The position numbers were made by a program, and so were the translations under genes. Under the pieces are notes generated by a model. The model did not search any database. It was not told the origin of the DNA and was given only the letters and a program-made list of their open reading frames with translations. From Argyresthia goedartella (Eukaryota > Arthropoda > Insecta > Lepidoptera > Argyresthiidae): a stretch of 64,000 bases of DNA. Position 1 is the first letter of the stretch. Each line of letters begins with the position of its first letter. Location: contig OX463814.1 of assembly GCA_949825045.1 (NCBI GenBank), positions 31,824,383-31,888,382 on the forward strand, in the 5' to 3' direction. Of the stretch, positions 31,661 through 43,066 are shown piece by piece.

Positions 31661-32237
31661 AGGGACCACACATTGATAAATTAGCTGGTAGATTAAGTTC
31701 TGCGGCTTACGCTCTTAGGAACATCAGACCAAACACGGATGTGGCTACTTTTAGGCTAGTATATTTTACTTTCATAGTGCCATGTCGTATGGTATCTTCT
31801 TGTAGGAGAAAAAAAATAATGTTGGAACATCCGCTATATAAAAACTATTTTATTTTACAGAAAAGAGCTATTCTAGCAATTTATAATTTAAAACGAGCAG
31901 ACTCCTTAAGAGAGCTTTTTAAAGAAATTTACTTACTAACTGTAGCTAGTCAATTTATTTTCGAAAATATAATGTATGTACGCAAGAACCTAACAACATT
32001 TTCCAAACTTAGCGATACCTGTAATGTTAACCTAAGAAATAATCACACACTAAAGTTTAAGTTGCGCCCCGGTTTAGAAGGTTAGCAATTCTTTCAAGGG
32101 TCATTGCATTCTCTACTGCAATAAGATACCTCTGGAGATATTGAAATTGCCATTTGAGCAATTTAAAAACCTGTAAAATCGACTTGTCAAAAAAGGGATA
32201 TTACAATGTTCAAGATTACTTAAATGACGGGACTGTA
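31660..32237 (+). mobile_element. Non-LTR reverse transcriptase C-terminal remnant (jockey-like)
   Basis: The plus-strand frames read LAGRLSSAAYALRNIRPNTD, VATFRLVYFTFI, then ILQKRAILAIYNLKRADSLR, ELFKEIYLLTVASQFIFENI and, after a TAG and a frame change, KIPLEILKLPF and YYNVQDYLND-type text. This ordered set is the region after the RT palm in jockey-type polymerases. The middle is scrambled where an SxMSYG-type motif should be. It is a 5'-truncated, dead copy. Confidence 0.8.
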
Positions 32238-32329
32238 TTGGGTTCACCTACAACTCAACACAGAACTTGCTGTTAAAAAATTGTAATTATTTATTCCTGC
32301 TTATGACTATAATAATATAATATAATAAC

Positions 32330-32397
32330 AATTGTGTCTCTGCCACCCTGGATGGGAAAAGGCGTGACCCTATGTTATGTTATGTTATGTAATAATT
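32330..32397 (+). mobile_element. SINE-B 3' end with TATGT repeats
   Basis: TGTGTCTCTGCCACCCTGGA is followed by GGGAAAAGGCGTGACCC and then TATGT units. Confidence 0.6.
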
Positions 32398-32436
32398 GTA
32401 TTAGTTAAACACAACAAATTTTTAAAAGAGATCTAA

Positions 32437-32566
32437 CAATCAATCTGCGGAGTTTCTTCGTCCTGCTTCTCCCACAGTAGCCCAATGTAGAGAAGAGGCA
32501 AAAAATTACGTTTGGCAAGTATATGTAAATACCTACAGTAATAAAGATATTTGAACTTGGAACCTT
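32437..32566 (+). mobile_element. LINE 3'-end fragment, plus orientation
   Basis: It matches 31389-31510 inverted. It ends at AATAAAGATATTTGAACTTG. Confidence 0.55.
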
Positions 32567-32749
32567 GAAGAATTTCTGTAGCCACTACAGCAACATATAA
32601 TGAACTACAATTAAAGCCCCCATACAAGAGACGTGTTTTAAAACACGGTTCATATATACATATGTTCGTAGATTCCGCGGCTTATCACCTGGTTGTGGAC
32701 TTCTGGAGGCGCAATTGGTTTGATATCGGCTTCAAATCCACGTTCGTAC

Positions 32750-33170
32750 ATAATTGAGCGAGCGAGCGAAGCGTCCAGTTTCGAGATTGCCCAAAAATGC
32801 ATTCGTCCTTCTGTCTGTCTGTCTGTTCTCATTTCGCATTGTGAGCAGGTTCGATAATTATATAGTTTTTTTTGTCGAGTCAGTTTTTAGATTATTTTAA
32901 ATGGCGGACTTATGGCGTTACAAAATTATTGTATAGTATACTTTCATACTCCATGTATGTAACCAGGTGCATTCATAAGCTTGTATGTGGTATTGAAAGA
33001 AAATGCAGTCGGGCTATTTTATTTATAATTAATTCCAGTTGTTCATCCGATAAACGTCAAGGGGTCGGGGGTGTGATGGGGAGAGTAGAGGGGAAGGTGG
33101 GGGGGGGGGGGGGGATTTAGCTGTAGCAAACGTATACGTTATAGTGGATTTCAGTTTTTGATTTTATATC
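32750..33170 (+). repeat. Left arm of a ~420-bp imperfect inverted repeat, with a G-rich run
   Basis: The order of blocks (GAGCGAGCGAGCGAAGC, GAGCAGGTTCGATAATTATA, GTTCATCCGATAAACGTCAA, GTAGCAAACGTATACG) is reversed and inverted at 34760-35180. Only this arm has an inserted G-rich segment (33061-33114) containing a 16-G run, which could form a G-quadruplex. Confidence 0.7.
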
Positions 33171-33282
33171 GGAAAATGTATACCTAAACAGACCTCGCAG
33201 TTTGTTTAAATATGTGGGCTCGCGAGGTTCACTGTGCTCACAGAATTGATTTTATTATTTTTATTTTCTGAGTTACCTTGTA

Positions 33283-33890
33283 GATGGTACGGAACCCTTC
33301 GTGTGCGAGTGCGCACTTGACCGATTATTACACTCTTCACGAGCTATCGCAGTCAGCGAATCAGGGAGTACACTGTATCATTGTTAGCTGTTTTAGACGG
33401 GACTTCTACAGAATTCGCATTGCCTATGCAGTTATACAGGTTGTGAGTTTATTTTTAGGGTTCCGTACCCGAAGGGTTCCAAACGGGACCCTATTACTAA
33501 GACTCCGCTGTCCGTCCGTCCGTCCGTCCGCCCGTCCGTCTGTCACCAGGCTGTATCTCAAGAACCTAGCCAGCTAGAGAGTTGAAATTTTCACAGATTA
33601 TGTATTTATGTTGCCGCTATAACAACAAATACAAAAAAACAGGATAAAAGAAATATTTAAGGGGGCTCCCATACAACAATTCTTTCAATACCACATACAA
33701 ACTTATGGATGCACCTGGTTACGTACATGGAGTGTGAAAGTAACCGCACCAATAACTTTGTAAACAATATTTTGCTGTGTAAAATCCAAACTATTCACTC
33801 TACACCATCGCTTCCATTGAACGGTGGTACGGAACCCTTCGTGCGCGATTTAGACTCGCACTTGACCGGTTTTTCACTTCTCCGTTCACT
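33283..33890 (+). repeat. Repeat-F pieces and a foldback tail
   Basis: 33283-33325 and 33822-33875 are end blocks (GGTACGGAACCCTTCGTG). 33452-33690 is a start-to-middle block with CCGTCCGTCCGTCCGT. TTTTTCACTTCTCC near 33871 is inverted at about 33920 (GGAGAAGTGAAAAA). Confidence 0.6.
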
Positions 33891-33973
33891 TCGGGCCGAG
33901 CGGTCAGCTGACTAATAGGAGAAGTGAAAAATTAAGTTGCTCTAACCAAATCGGTTTCACAGTAAAAGTTGTT

Positions 33974-34133
33974 CATAATGATGTCTCTAACAACCCCCTA
34001 AAATATGACTACACCTTTCTGTTACATCCTTTAGATAACTCTACTCTTTTTGACATAATGATGTCTCTAACAACCCCCTAAAATATGACTACACCTTTCT
34101 GTTACACCCTTTAGATAACTCTACTCTTTTTGA
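33974..34133 (+). repeat. 80-bp tandem duplication
   Basis: 33974-34053 and 34054-34133 differ at one base. Upstream sequence (GTTGCTCTAACCAAATCGGT) is related to the palindromic element at 50470-50700. Confidence 0.9.
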
Positions 34134-34759
34134 CACTATGAGTATTTCCACAGTCATAATACGGTATTTGACATGGTAGTCCGATACATCTAGAAACGTG
34201 TCCCAAGCGGAACCTATTTCAACAAAAACGTTTGACTATATCAGAATTGTAAATTTCCAGCAGTTGTATTTTATAGACTCAATTTTGTGTCACATGCTAG
34301 AATTTCATAGAACTCGTGAACAAGATTACCGTTCTCACAGTTACTAAAAAGTATATTTTTTTACTAGCGTTAAATACCGTATTACACATTTTTTGCACAC
34401 AGTAAAAAAATAGCAAGCAGCAAGCGAGACGAAAGATAGTTCTGACTTGCTTGCTCCTTCAGTTTACTGCTACAGCGGCGGTCTATTAGTACCTGCAAAT
34501 GCACACGACATTTCTAGAATTTCAATTTCACCTACACAAAATTATAGTGTCCAAAAAGAACCCGCCATTCGGTAACCGTCCGCGAAAGAGTCGCCCTCGC
34601 CGTCCGAAGTCGTCATGACGGTGTGTATCGATAGCATGTGTAGCTGCGGACTTTGCATGTTTATGGGTTCGCCTGTCGCGCCTAAAAATGTATCGTTCTG
34701 TGAGAACAGTAGACCTGCCTCGCGAGCCTGAGAACTGCGTAGTCTGATTAGGAATACAT

Positions 34760-35180
34760 AATCATAAACTGAAATCAGCTATAACGAATACGTTTGCTAC
34801 AGCGACCCCTTGATGTTTATCGGATGAACAACTGGAATTATTATAAATAAAATAACCCGACTGAATTCCATACCACATACAAACTTTTGAATGCACCTGG
34901 TTGCGTACAAGGAATATGAAAGTAGCCGCACCAATAATAAGTCCGCCATTTAAAAAAATAATATACAGCTATCGAACCTGCTAACAAAATTTCACGAGAA
35001 TCGGTTGAGAAATGCGACTATAGGCGAGAACAGACAGAGGGACAAAAATAATATACAGCTATCGAACCTGCTAACAAAATTTCACGAGAATCGGTTGAGA
35101 AATGCGACTATAGGCGAGAACAGACAGAGGGACAAATCTCGGAACTGGATGCTTCGCTCGCTCGCTTCGGTCAATAAAAG
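34760..35180 (-). repeat. Right arm of the inverted repeat, containing a 90-bp tandem duplication
   Basis: It is the inverted match of 32750-33170. Here a 90-bp unit (AATAATATACAGCTATCGAA...) occurs twice, starting near 34957 and 35047. That duplication creates an 89-codon frame that I do not regard as a gene. Confidence 0.75.
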
Positions 35181-36032
35181 GAATATGAATGTAAAGGAAA
35201 GTGACAGCGTTAATTACTTCCATGTAAGAAAGAAAAGAGAGCGCAAACAATGCGCTCGACTCAAACTGAAATAACGTAGAGCCAAACCATAAACTACACA
35301 ATGTTGTCAAAAATATTTTCAAGGAAAGATATTTACGAATATATAATATTCACATTTTGAATGCGGTTCCTCAATGGAATTAGTTAGGATTCAGAATAAC
35401 AGGAAAAAATAAAACAACTTAGAAGTTTCTTCGTAATTAAAATTTATCGAGAAAATTTCATCTTATCGAGTTTTCCTTCATTAAGGATCATAATCAATAC
35501 TCAATAAACGTTAACCCAAACATAAAGTCTGTAGATGACTTTATACTGGAGTAAATAAATGTCTGTGTTTGTACAAACGCATCATGAGCTTCTTCATACG
35601 CACATACGCACATACGGTACTACGTCGTCGGTTGCATTTACAATGGATTCTCGTAAAGTGAAGCGGATCTCCGGTTAGCGCGGGAACGCAAGCAAGCTAG
35701 AGTAAAATTAAATACTAAGTTAAACGCATACATGGCACCAAATCTGGGATGCACATTTTAAAATGTATGATCTGTCTGACAGACTTGAGTAGACCCACTT
35801 TTAGGATGCTGTTACACCCTAATTACGTCACTTGGCTGCATTCCGGATTAGGAACGCCTTTACTGTGGAATAATATGGCTAAATCGGGTTAAATGCTGTG
35901 CAGAATTTACATACATTTTAATAATGCAATATATAATTTACATATTTCTGAATAAAAGCCCTTATCGGTAAAGGATTATACATGAAATAAAGTCCTCTTT
36001 ATTAACAACTTCATTGTTAGGTATAGGTGAAT
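35181..36032. other. Unassigned stretch
   Basis: I see no supported gene or element. Confidence 0.4.
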
Positions 36033-36168
36033 TTTTAATTTGAGGCCAGAAATGTAAACAATGATCTGTCATTTTCCAGTACAAAAATTATAATATGAAT
36101 GTCAAAGTCAACGGTTTTGTTCTAGAAAATTACAGTTGTTTGTTTACATTTATGGCCTCAAATTAAAA
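36033..36168. mobile_element. Small MITE, 29-bp TIRs, 136 bp
   Basis: TTTTAATTTGAGGCCAGAAA... (36033-36061) is inverted at 36140-36168 with one mismatch. There is no coding content. Confidence 0.8.
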
Positions 36169-37536
36169 TAGTACTGTGACAATTGTGTTATGTCTTTACT
36201 TTTTGTTTCACCATATAACCTCACACAACTGCGCATTATTTTTTGTTTCTGGTAACCCTTTCTCTTGTTTTTGGGTTCGCTTACGTTCGATTCACGTTCG
36301 GAGCGCCCGATCGCTGCCCACCTACAAACAAAAGTGAAATGCACGATGCAAAGTTCCAACAACACAACACAGACTAGGTAGGTGGACTACAGTTAGGGGA
36401 TTACGATACACATCGACTCATTCAGGGCATCGAAGGGAGATGAATGGATAGCGCATAGCGTGGGTTGTCGGTCGCCGTCGTGTGAAAGTGGCAACCACTG
36501 GCAACCACGCCGATTGTCCTGTGACAATGGAGCAGATCCACGCAACCGTAACTAGATCAGAGTGAAAGTCGACGAAAGGTCGCTCTGGGGACGAGGCGAT
36601 GATAGATAAATTGTTGTTTTCGCCCTTTTCAATTCACAGCAAAATCGACACAGTTGTTCATTTGTATTTCTAGCGCATGGGAAAGCTGTCACTTTTCCTC
36701 ATTTTTCCATTGATTTGATGAATGGGCTATATGGGCTGAGCTCCAATATACCAAACAGAAACTGTGGACAGACATTATTTTGGATGATGATTTGAATTTG
36801 CGAACAATGTAATGACACTAAGTATAATTATGCTTAGCAATAAGTTTCTACTTTCCATAGGCTTGTTCCTTAACGAATGAAGATTGCAGCGCGGATGGGT
36901 ATATAGACTAGAGCCCTTCACTGACTGCCCGAATAAATACTTAAATGTATGTATTAGTAGATAAGCAGTCGTAAAAATAACTAAGCTCGCCTTTTTACAT
37001 TATTTGAATTTATATCTTTTATTTAAATAATTTGTGTGCATTTAAGTTACTATCACGCGAGAGGAATTTCCTACAAGTACCTTTAAGTACCTAAGTACTT
37101 TCAAATTCCACCCACAGCTGGGTATATAAAGGTCTACGCTGACTAATACAACCGCGCTCCCGTACAGCTAAAGAATGTTCATTCATATATGGGTTTAAGG
37201 TTTGCTAAGTTATGTCAACATGTACAGAGCACTACCTAAAATTCATATTTGAATGAATATTTTTGGCGAGTGGGAGCGGGGTTGTATAAGTCAGCGATGA
37301 CCTTAACCAGTCATCTGTGGGGCCATAAAAAATTCCCACTTTTTTAACCATACTAATAATAAATGCTTGGTATTAAAGTCTGGATTCCGGTTGCTCGCCC
37401 AGACGAAGGGGCTTCCTCCGTTTTGTTCCGACTTATCCGCTGCTGTGCCAATCGAATCCAGGCCTTATGGGACTTACTTACGTCCAGCTACTGTCGTCCC
37501 TCACTAAGTATATCTATACATAGGTGTGTCAACCAC
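36169..37536. other. Unassigned stretch with a moderately GC-rich patch
   Basis: 36270-36610 is richer in GC, with a CGTTCGATTCACGTTCGGAG block and several stop codons in all frames. It could be a promoter region, but nothing downstream confirms this. No gene is supported. Confidence 0.35.
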
Positions 37537-37544
37537 AGCCAAAC

Positions 37545-38000
37545 CAGACCGTCATAACGTTATAAAATATAACGCTATATTGTGTTATGGAACATTATAA
37601 TCAATTAGTTTCGTTATTGTAGACTATTATAACGTTATGATAACAAAACTTTAGAAGAAACATAACGAAATCAAAATAACGTTATGAATAAAGTTTTTGC
37701 GCTGTTGCCGTACGATATGTCTGCTGTGTGTTGTTTCGGTACCTACACTACACACGCGCGCGATGCGTGAAAAAGATGGACTATAACGACGGAGTGTGGG
37801 CGTGAAAGAGATGCCCTATAATGTTATGATAACGTAAATAACGTTATATTGTGCATAGCGCTACTGAATATAGCGCTATGATACTAAGATAATAACGTTA
37901 TAGCCGTATAACGTTGTGGAATTATAACGTTATAAGACGCCTTCCATATAGCGCTATGATGCATAACGTTATGAGGATAATGACGTTATATGAAGGTCTG
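37545..38000. mobile_element. hAT-like MITE packed with ATAACGTTAT palindromes, 456 bp
   Basis: The ends are CAGACCGTCATAACG and, inverted at the right, CAGACCTTCATATAACG. An 8-bp direct repeat, AGCCAAAC, flanks it at 37537-37544 and 38001-38008, as expected for a hAT-type insertion. Inside, perfect ATAACGTTAT occurs at 37554, 37629, 37676, 37838, 37892, 37924 and 37963, and perfect ATAGCGCTAT at 37870 and 37948. One-mismatch versions lie at 37569, 37853, 37908 and 37980. They cluster in the two end thirds. The central 37690-37835 is CpG- and GT-rich. Confidence 0.85.
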
Positions 38001-38360
38001 AGCCAAACATTTATTGCACTTTAGATAAAGCTTAGTGTCAAAAAGTGCCTTATACAATCATTGAACTAGTTTTTAAATCAAATGCCCACAATGCTGCATT
38101 TCGGAGTTAATCTGTTCAGACTAAATAAGTTCTGTCTGCATATCCGATAAATTATTCCGATAGCGGTTTTAGAATTAATGCGAATAGATAGAGCGAAGTT
38201 GCCATTTTAAAGCATTAAAATGTAACTCTATCCTACCGGCTCTGAAGAAGGATATCGAATTTATTTTTAATTGGCCTTGTGAAAATCTTCTTTAGCACGC
38301 ATACTACGACCAAGATTTCATGTCAGATTTCCACCAATATTTTCGAGCAATGCAAATGAC

Positions 38361-38390
38361 TCATTGTTTTTATTTTATTTGCAGGTAAGC
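38361..38390 (+). promoter_or_regulatory. Candidate recursive splice site 2
   Basis: TTGTTTTTATTTTATTTGCAG is immediately followed by GTAAGCACA. The layout and strand are the same as the site at 4003-4029. The junction is 38384/38385. Confidence 0.4.
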
Positions 38391-38921
38391 ACATGCGATC
38401 TGTACAACATGGAAACATGCAAGTAAGATATACTATTCCCATCGTGTGATATTACGCATACTATGAATGATCTTCAACCTATCTGTCATCTCTAGGCAGA
38501 ATTGATAAAAAACTTTGTCCGATACTTTTTGCAAAAAATGTAGATATGTGGAGAAAACTTGTAACCTTAAATTAACATAGAATACTAAAGTGAAGTTGAT
38601 ACTAGTTGATGGAGGCTACAATAGGCCAATAGGTACAGTCAGAGAGTGACGTCATTGGATCACGACAAGACCCAAATCCCATCGAATGTTCCGTTAGGTA
38701 TTTCCAATCGATTATTGGTAACTGTTATTAACAGCATCAAGAAACGCAATTGTATTTCAGACGTTACTTCTTAGAAGCATTCTGATTCTTTTTGTTCCTT
38801 GAAATCTCATTTTGCGAAATCTTAGCGATGCTCAACCACATCTTCCACGTCGCGGCAATAATAACTCAACCATTGACAGAGACAAAGTTGTAAAGTTTTT
38901 ACATATCAAACAACTAGGGTA
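38391..38921. other. Unassigned stretch
   Basis: I see no supported feature. Confidence 0.4.
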
Positions 38922-39027
38922 TTACCACAAAAAATAAACTCCTGTTCAACACTTGTTTAAAGGCAAAAATGTACAGGATTTGAATTTTGCTTTGAGGTTA
39001 AACTATGCGTAACATTTTTTGTAGTAA
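38922..39027 (-). mobile_element. MITE-A copy 5
   Basis: This is an inverted copy from TTACCACAAAAAATAAACTC to TTTTTTGTAGTAA. Confidence 0.8.
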
Positions 39028-39310
39028 CACGGCCATAATTCATAAAACATTACAAAATATGACAGATAACCTAAAACTTCATAAAATCCACTTTTTAAAC
39101 ATTAGGTTTGTTACCAAAACAATCGCAAAGGATCGAAATTGAAAAAAATAATGTCAAAATCTATCCAAATTTGCTGCATCCAATTCACAAATGTTTGAAG
39201 AGTGTATCGATTCATTTGATTAATCGATGTTTTAAGCAATATCCTCTCACTAAGAGGCTATGACCCTGTCAAGCCCCATGTTATATTACATATCTTTCCA
39301 TATATGTACT

Positions 39311-39611
39311 TTTATCTACCCACGTATCATAAACCCTCTTTACTGCGTCCAAAAAACGCACGTTTCGATCAGCATAATGTTAAACTACTTTGTAAAAACT
39401 CATTTCTTACCTGAATATTGAACATTATGATCATAATGTGTAAATTTTCTACATATTATGACATTCAAATTTCGAACGCCTGCGTGCCGCCCCTACTTTG
39501 TCTGTGAAGTTGTTACTAAAGAACAAGCTAAACAACTCAATGCCACAATGCCGGTCAAACATGCGGTTCCTGAACACATCAAAGAGAGCTTATGATCTAT
39601 GTGTAGATAAA
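39311..39611 (-). mobile_element. MITE-B copy 4
   Basis: It has both terminal blocks (TTTATCTACCCACGTATCAT and TGTGTAGATAAA) but only one of the two internal GCGTTCGAA blocks. It forms the left half of an inverted pair with copy 5. Confidence 0.8.
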
Positions 39612-39699
39612 CTAGTGTATGTAACTGTACATAATTAGGCATTAAAACTCTCGAGTGATATAATTATGAAACTCGCTTTCGGCTCGTTTCATAAACCTA

Positions 39700-39952
39700 T
39701 AATTTTTATAAATTTTAAAGAATATTGTAAATTTTATTAATTTAATACCCAATCTTAAGTTAAATTATTTCCACTACCTTAGCTTAATTACATAAAAATC
39801 AGAATTACTAGTTAGTACAAAAATGGTCAATGTTGTGCTCATCTATAATAGGCACTCATATAAGAACAAAACTGCAGAATTTTTTATTGTAATAATATGT
39901 ATGTGTGTGCTGTTGATGTGCCTAAATAAATAAATAAATAAATAAATAAACC
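39700..39952 (+). mobile_element. Probable LINE 3' end with AAAT-type tail
   Basis: An AT-rich segment ends in GTGTGCTGTTGATGTGCC followed by seven AAAT units. It sits between the flank blocks of two MITE-B copies. Coding content is absent, so the class is inferred from the tail. Confidence 0.45.
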
Positions 39953-39969
39953 CACTCTCGAGTTTTAGT

Positions 39970-40035
39970 GCCCTCCATTATGTATCAATCACATAATAGG
40001 GGATTATGTGACTGCTACATAATGGAGGGCATTAA
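39970..40035. repeat. Palindrome with GCCCTCCATTATGT arms
   Basis: GCCCTCCATTATGTATCAAT is inverted as ATTATGTGACTGCTACATAA and TGGAGGGC with mismatches. The same arms accompany other MITE-B copies (40940, 42630, 48060). Confidence 0.75.
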
Positions 40036-40106
40036 TAGAAGGCGAGTTTCATAATAATATCACTCGAGAGTTTTAATGCCTAATTATGTACAGTTACATA
40101 CACTAG

Positions 40107-40487
40107 TTTATCTACACACACATCATAAGCTCTCTTTGATGTGTTCAGGAACCGCATCTTTGACCGGCATTGTGGCTCTGCAGTTGTTTAGCTTGTTCTG
40201 TAGTACCAACTTCACGCAGGCGGGCGTCGGCGTTCGAAATTTGAATGTCAGTACCAACTTCACAGACAAACTAGGGACAAATATGCAGGCGGGCGTCGGC
40301 GTTCGAATTTATCTTATATCTTATATCTTTGAATGTCATAATATGCAGAAAAATTACACATTATGGTCATAATGTGTAATTTTTCAGATAAGAAATGAGT
40401 TTTTACCAAGTAGTTTAACATTATGCTGATCGTATCGTGCGGTTTTTGTACGCAGTAAAGAGGGTTTATGATACGTGTGTAGATAAA
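40107..40487 (+). mobile_element. MITE-B copy 5 (381 bp)
   Basis: It is full-length with both internal GCGTTCGAA blocks and a local TTATATCTTATATC insertion near 40312. Its terminal blocks face copy 4 in inverted orientation. Confidence 0.85.
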
Positions 40488-41002
40488 CTACTATTTCATA
40501 CTCTTCGGGTATAATTTACATTCAAAATGTCATTAAACCATCACACGAAATCACCCAAATATTTCCCACGCCTCCATGCTTGCAACAATCACGTCCCGAC
40601 ACTGTTGTGTGAAAATATGCCAATAAAGACTATGACTGTCTTACTGTAAGACAAATTAGACTACCGATGCAAACTGCCCAACCACTTTATTTCAATCGAT
40701 TTCGGTCTTTCGCCGTTCGTTAACAAGACCGTTGGTGTTGTCTGCGTGATGGTGAAGGTAATGGTGGAGGAACAGTACTCGAGTGAGTGCGGCGCGTGTG
40801 ACACGAATGCCTATCGGCGTAATCGGATTATTGAGACAGGTAACTAAGCCCCGTCCCGCCGGGTTACCGTGCCTGGCACGGATTTTATAAGGTGACTAAT
40901 ACTTAAATAATGAGATATTATAGTGGTTTATGTGACTGCACATAATGGAGGGCATTAACACTCGAGAGTTAATGCCTAATTATGTACAGTTACATACACT
41001 AG

Positions 41003-41307
41003 TTTATCTACACACATATCATAAGCTCTCTTTAATGTGTTCAGGAACCGCATGTTCGACCGGCATGGTGGCATTGATAATTCCTTTGCACTTGTATAGC
41101 TTGTTCAGTAGTACCAACTTCACAAACAAAGTAGGGGCGGCACCCAGGCGGGCGTCGACGTTCGAAATTTGAATTACACATTATGGTCATAATGTGTAAT
41201 TTTTCAGATAAGAAATGAGTTTTTACCAAGTATTTAAACATTATGCTGATCGTAACGTGCGGTTTTTGTACGCAGTAAAGAGGGTTTAAGATAAGTGTGT
41301 AGATAAA
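41003..41307 (+). mobile_element. MITE-B copy 6
   Basis: The termini are intact and the interior is shortened to one GCGTTCGAA-type block. The flanking TAATGCCTAATTATGTACAG is the same as in other copies. Confidence 0.8.
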
Positions 41308-41325
41308 ATTATTAATGATAAAATA

Positions 41326-41572
41326 AATGTAGCCCATTAATGTCTCCGCCGAGGGGCACGGACCTTTACCCGGATACGAGTAAGATTGAGCCATACTCCA
41401 CCACGCTGGCTCAGAGCGAGTTGATGGAGGGGTGTTGGGCTAGTGGCCAACCAGACTCTCAGAAGTTATCAGGCTGCCCTATAGGGCCTCTGACACATCT
41501 ATTACGACTACTACCCCGAGTAGCGATAATAGCCGCGACCTGCAACATAAATGCCACGTTAAAGATATTAAA
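41326..41572 (-). mobile_element. SINE-B long-variant fragment
   Basis: It shares GTAGCCCATTAAT, GGATACGAGTAAGATTGAGC and CCACGCTGGCTCAGAGCGAG with 52890-53196. The tRNA-like head is absent. Confidence 0.6.
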
Positions 41573-41784
41573 TTAATATTAATTTATAATTATTTATTAA
41601 TTATCATACGACAAAAGATATAAGATACAAGACAATATAAAAAAAACCTAAGTAAAGCCATTCCGCCCCTAATATTAAGTGATCCAAGTTGGGCAGTGAT
41701 AACTGATAAGTGATAAACACAAAAAATCGGTACAAAAAACTAAACCACTAAAAATAATAAAACAAAAACAAAAAGAGAATATTA

Positions 41785-42117
41785 TTATGTCCGACATCAA
41801 ACCAATTACGCCACCACAAACATGCGAGAACTCGCGAAATCTTCGAACATATTTAAATCACGTTATGATTTGTTACATCGCAGCTGGTGTTAAAACAAGT
41901 CTCTTGTATGGGGACCTCTTTTAATTTATAAAATCTCGTGAAGTTCATTACTTGTTGCTCTAGCGGCAACATAAATACACATTCTGTGAAACTTTCAACT
42001 CTCTAATTATTACGGTTCTTGGGATACAACTCATTGAAGGAGAGGCGGACGGATGGACAGCGGAGGCTTAGTAATAGGGTCCCGTTTTGCACCCTTCGGG
42101 TACGGAACCCTATCAAA
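41785..42117 (-). repeat. Repeat-F copy
   Basis: On the minus strand it begins TAGGGTTCCGTACCCGAAGG and contains CTCTTGTATGGGGACCTC (plus) and the GACATCAAACCAATTACGCC module. Confidence 0.7.
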
Positions 42118-42694
42118 GTATCAAACATAAAGAGGCTTATACCCAGAAGTGGGCAGAAACAAACAGCGCCGTTGACGTTTGCGACTAAGCAAATTACATT
42201 TGCCGCCAAAACGTAAATTTACCATATAATTTAAATCGCTATAAACGTAAACCCTCAGATAAAGATGTACGTACAATGTTTCCAACGGGAGCAATGTCAG
42301 ATACCATCGTGAGTACGCAGAGTAACAACCGCGCGTCTAGATAAGCTCCAAACACATGTGCAGCGCGAATGCCCCCTTACCGCGCTGGTAATAAAAAGTG
42401 TACTTAGTGCAGTGCAGAAGTGGTAGCTTAAATTGGACTGCACATCCGGGTCACTGGTTGCTTAGTAATTGAGCAATTGCATTGCCGCGCCGCATGCGGT
42501 AGGAATGTGACAACTTTGTGATACAGTTCATGTCGTATGGATACAATTGTTGATGGAATCGATTAGTAGTACCACAGATACTATTCTTTATCTACACACG
42601 TATCATAATAGTAGTTTATGTGACTGCTACACAATGGAGGGCATTAATACTCGAGCGAGAGTTTTAATGCCTAATTATGTACAGTTACATACAC
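42118..42694. other. Unassigned stretch and MITE-B flank
   Basis: From about 42600 the sequence is MITE-B flank (GTTTATGTGACTGCTACACA, GCCTAATTATGTACAG). The rest has no supported feature. Confidence 0.4.
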
Positions 42695-43014
42695 TTTATC
42701 AACACACATATCATAAGCTCTCTTTGATTTGTTCAGGAACCGCATGTTCGACCGGCATTATGGCATTGATCATTGCTTTGCAGTTGTTTAGCTTGTTCTG
42801 TAGTACCAACTTCACAGACAAAGTAGGGGCGGCACGCAGGCGGGCGTCGGCATTCGAAATTTGAATGTCATAATTTGACAAATTTTTGTACATTATGGTC
42901 ATAAGGTACATATTTTCAGATATGAAATGAGTTTTACCAAATAGTTTTACATTATGCTGGTCTTAGCGGTTTTTGTACGCAGTAAAGAGGGATGATGATA
43001 CGTGTGTAGATAAA
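42695..43014 (+). mobile_element. MITE-B copy 7
   Basis: Terminal blocks are present. Its right end GTGTGTAGATAAA runs directly into an inverted copy 8, sharing the end. Confidence 0.8.
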
Positions 43015-43066
43015 CCCTCTTTATTGCGTCCAAAAACCGCACGTTACAACCAGCATAATACTATAT
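43015..43066 (-). mobile_element. MITE-B copy 8, left part, interrupted by the large transposon
   Basis: CCCTCTTTATTGCGTCCAAA and AACCGCACGTTACAACCAGC are the inverted terminal block. It stops at ATACTATAT, the target duplication of the transposon, and resumes at 47821. Confidence 0.85.

Noticed and set aside
34957..35274. 89-codon frame with an internal repeat
   Set aside because: It is created by the 90-bp tandem duplication inside an inverted repeat arm; the frame has no homologue I recognise.
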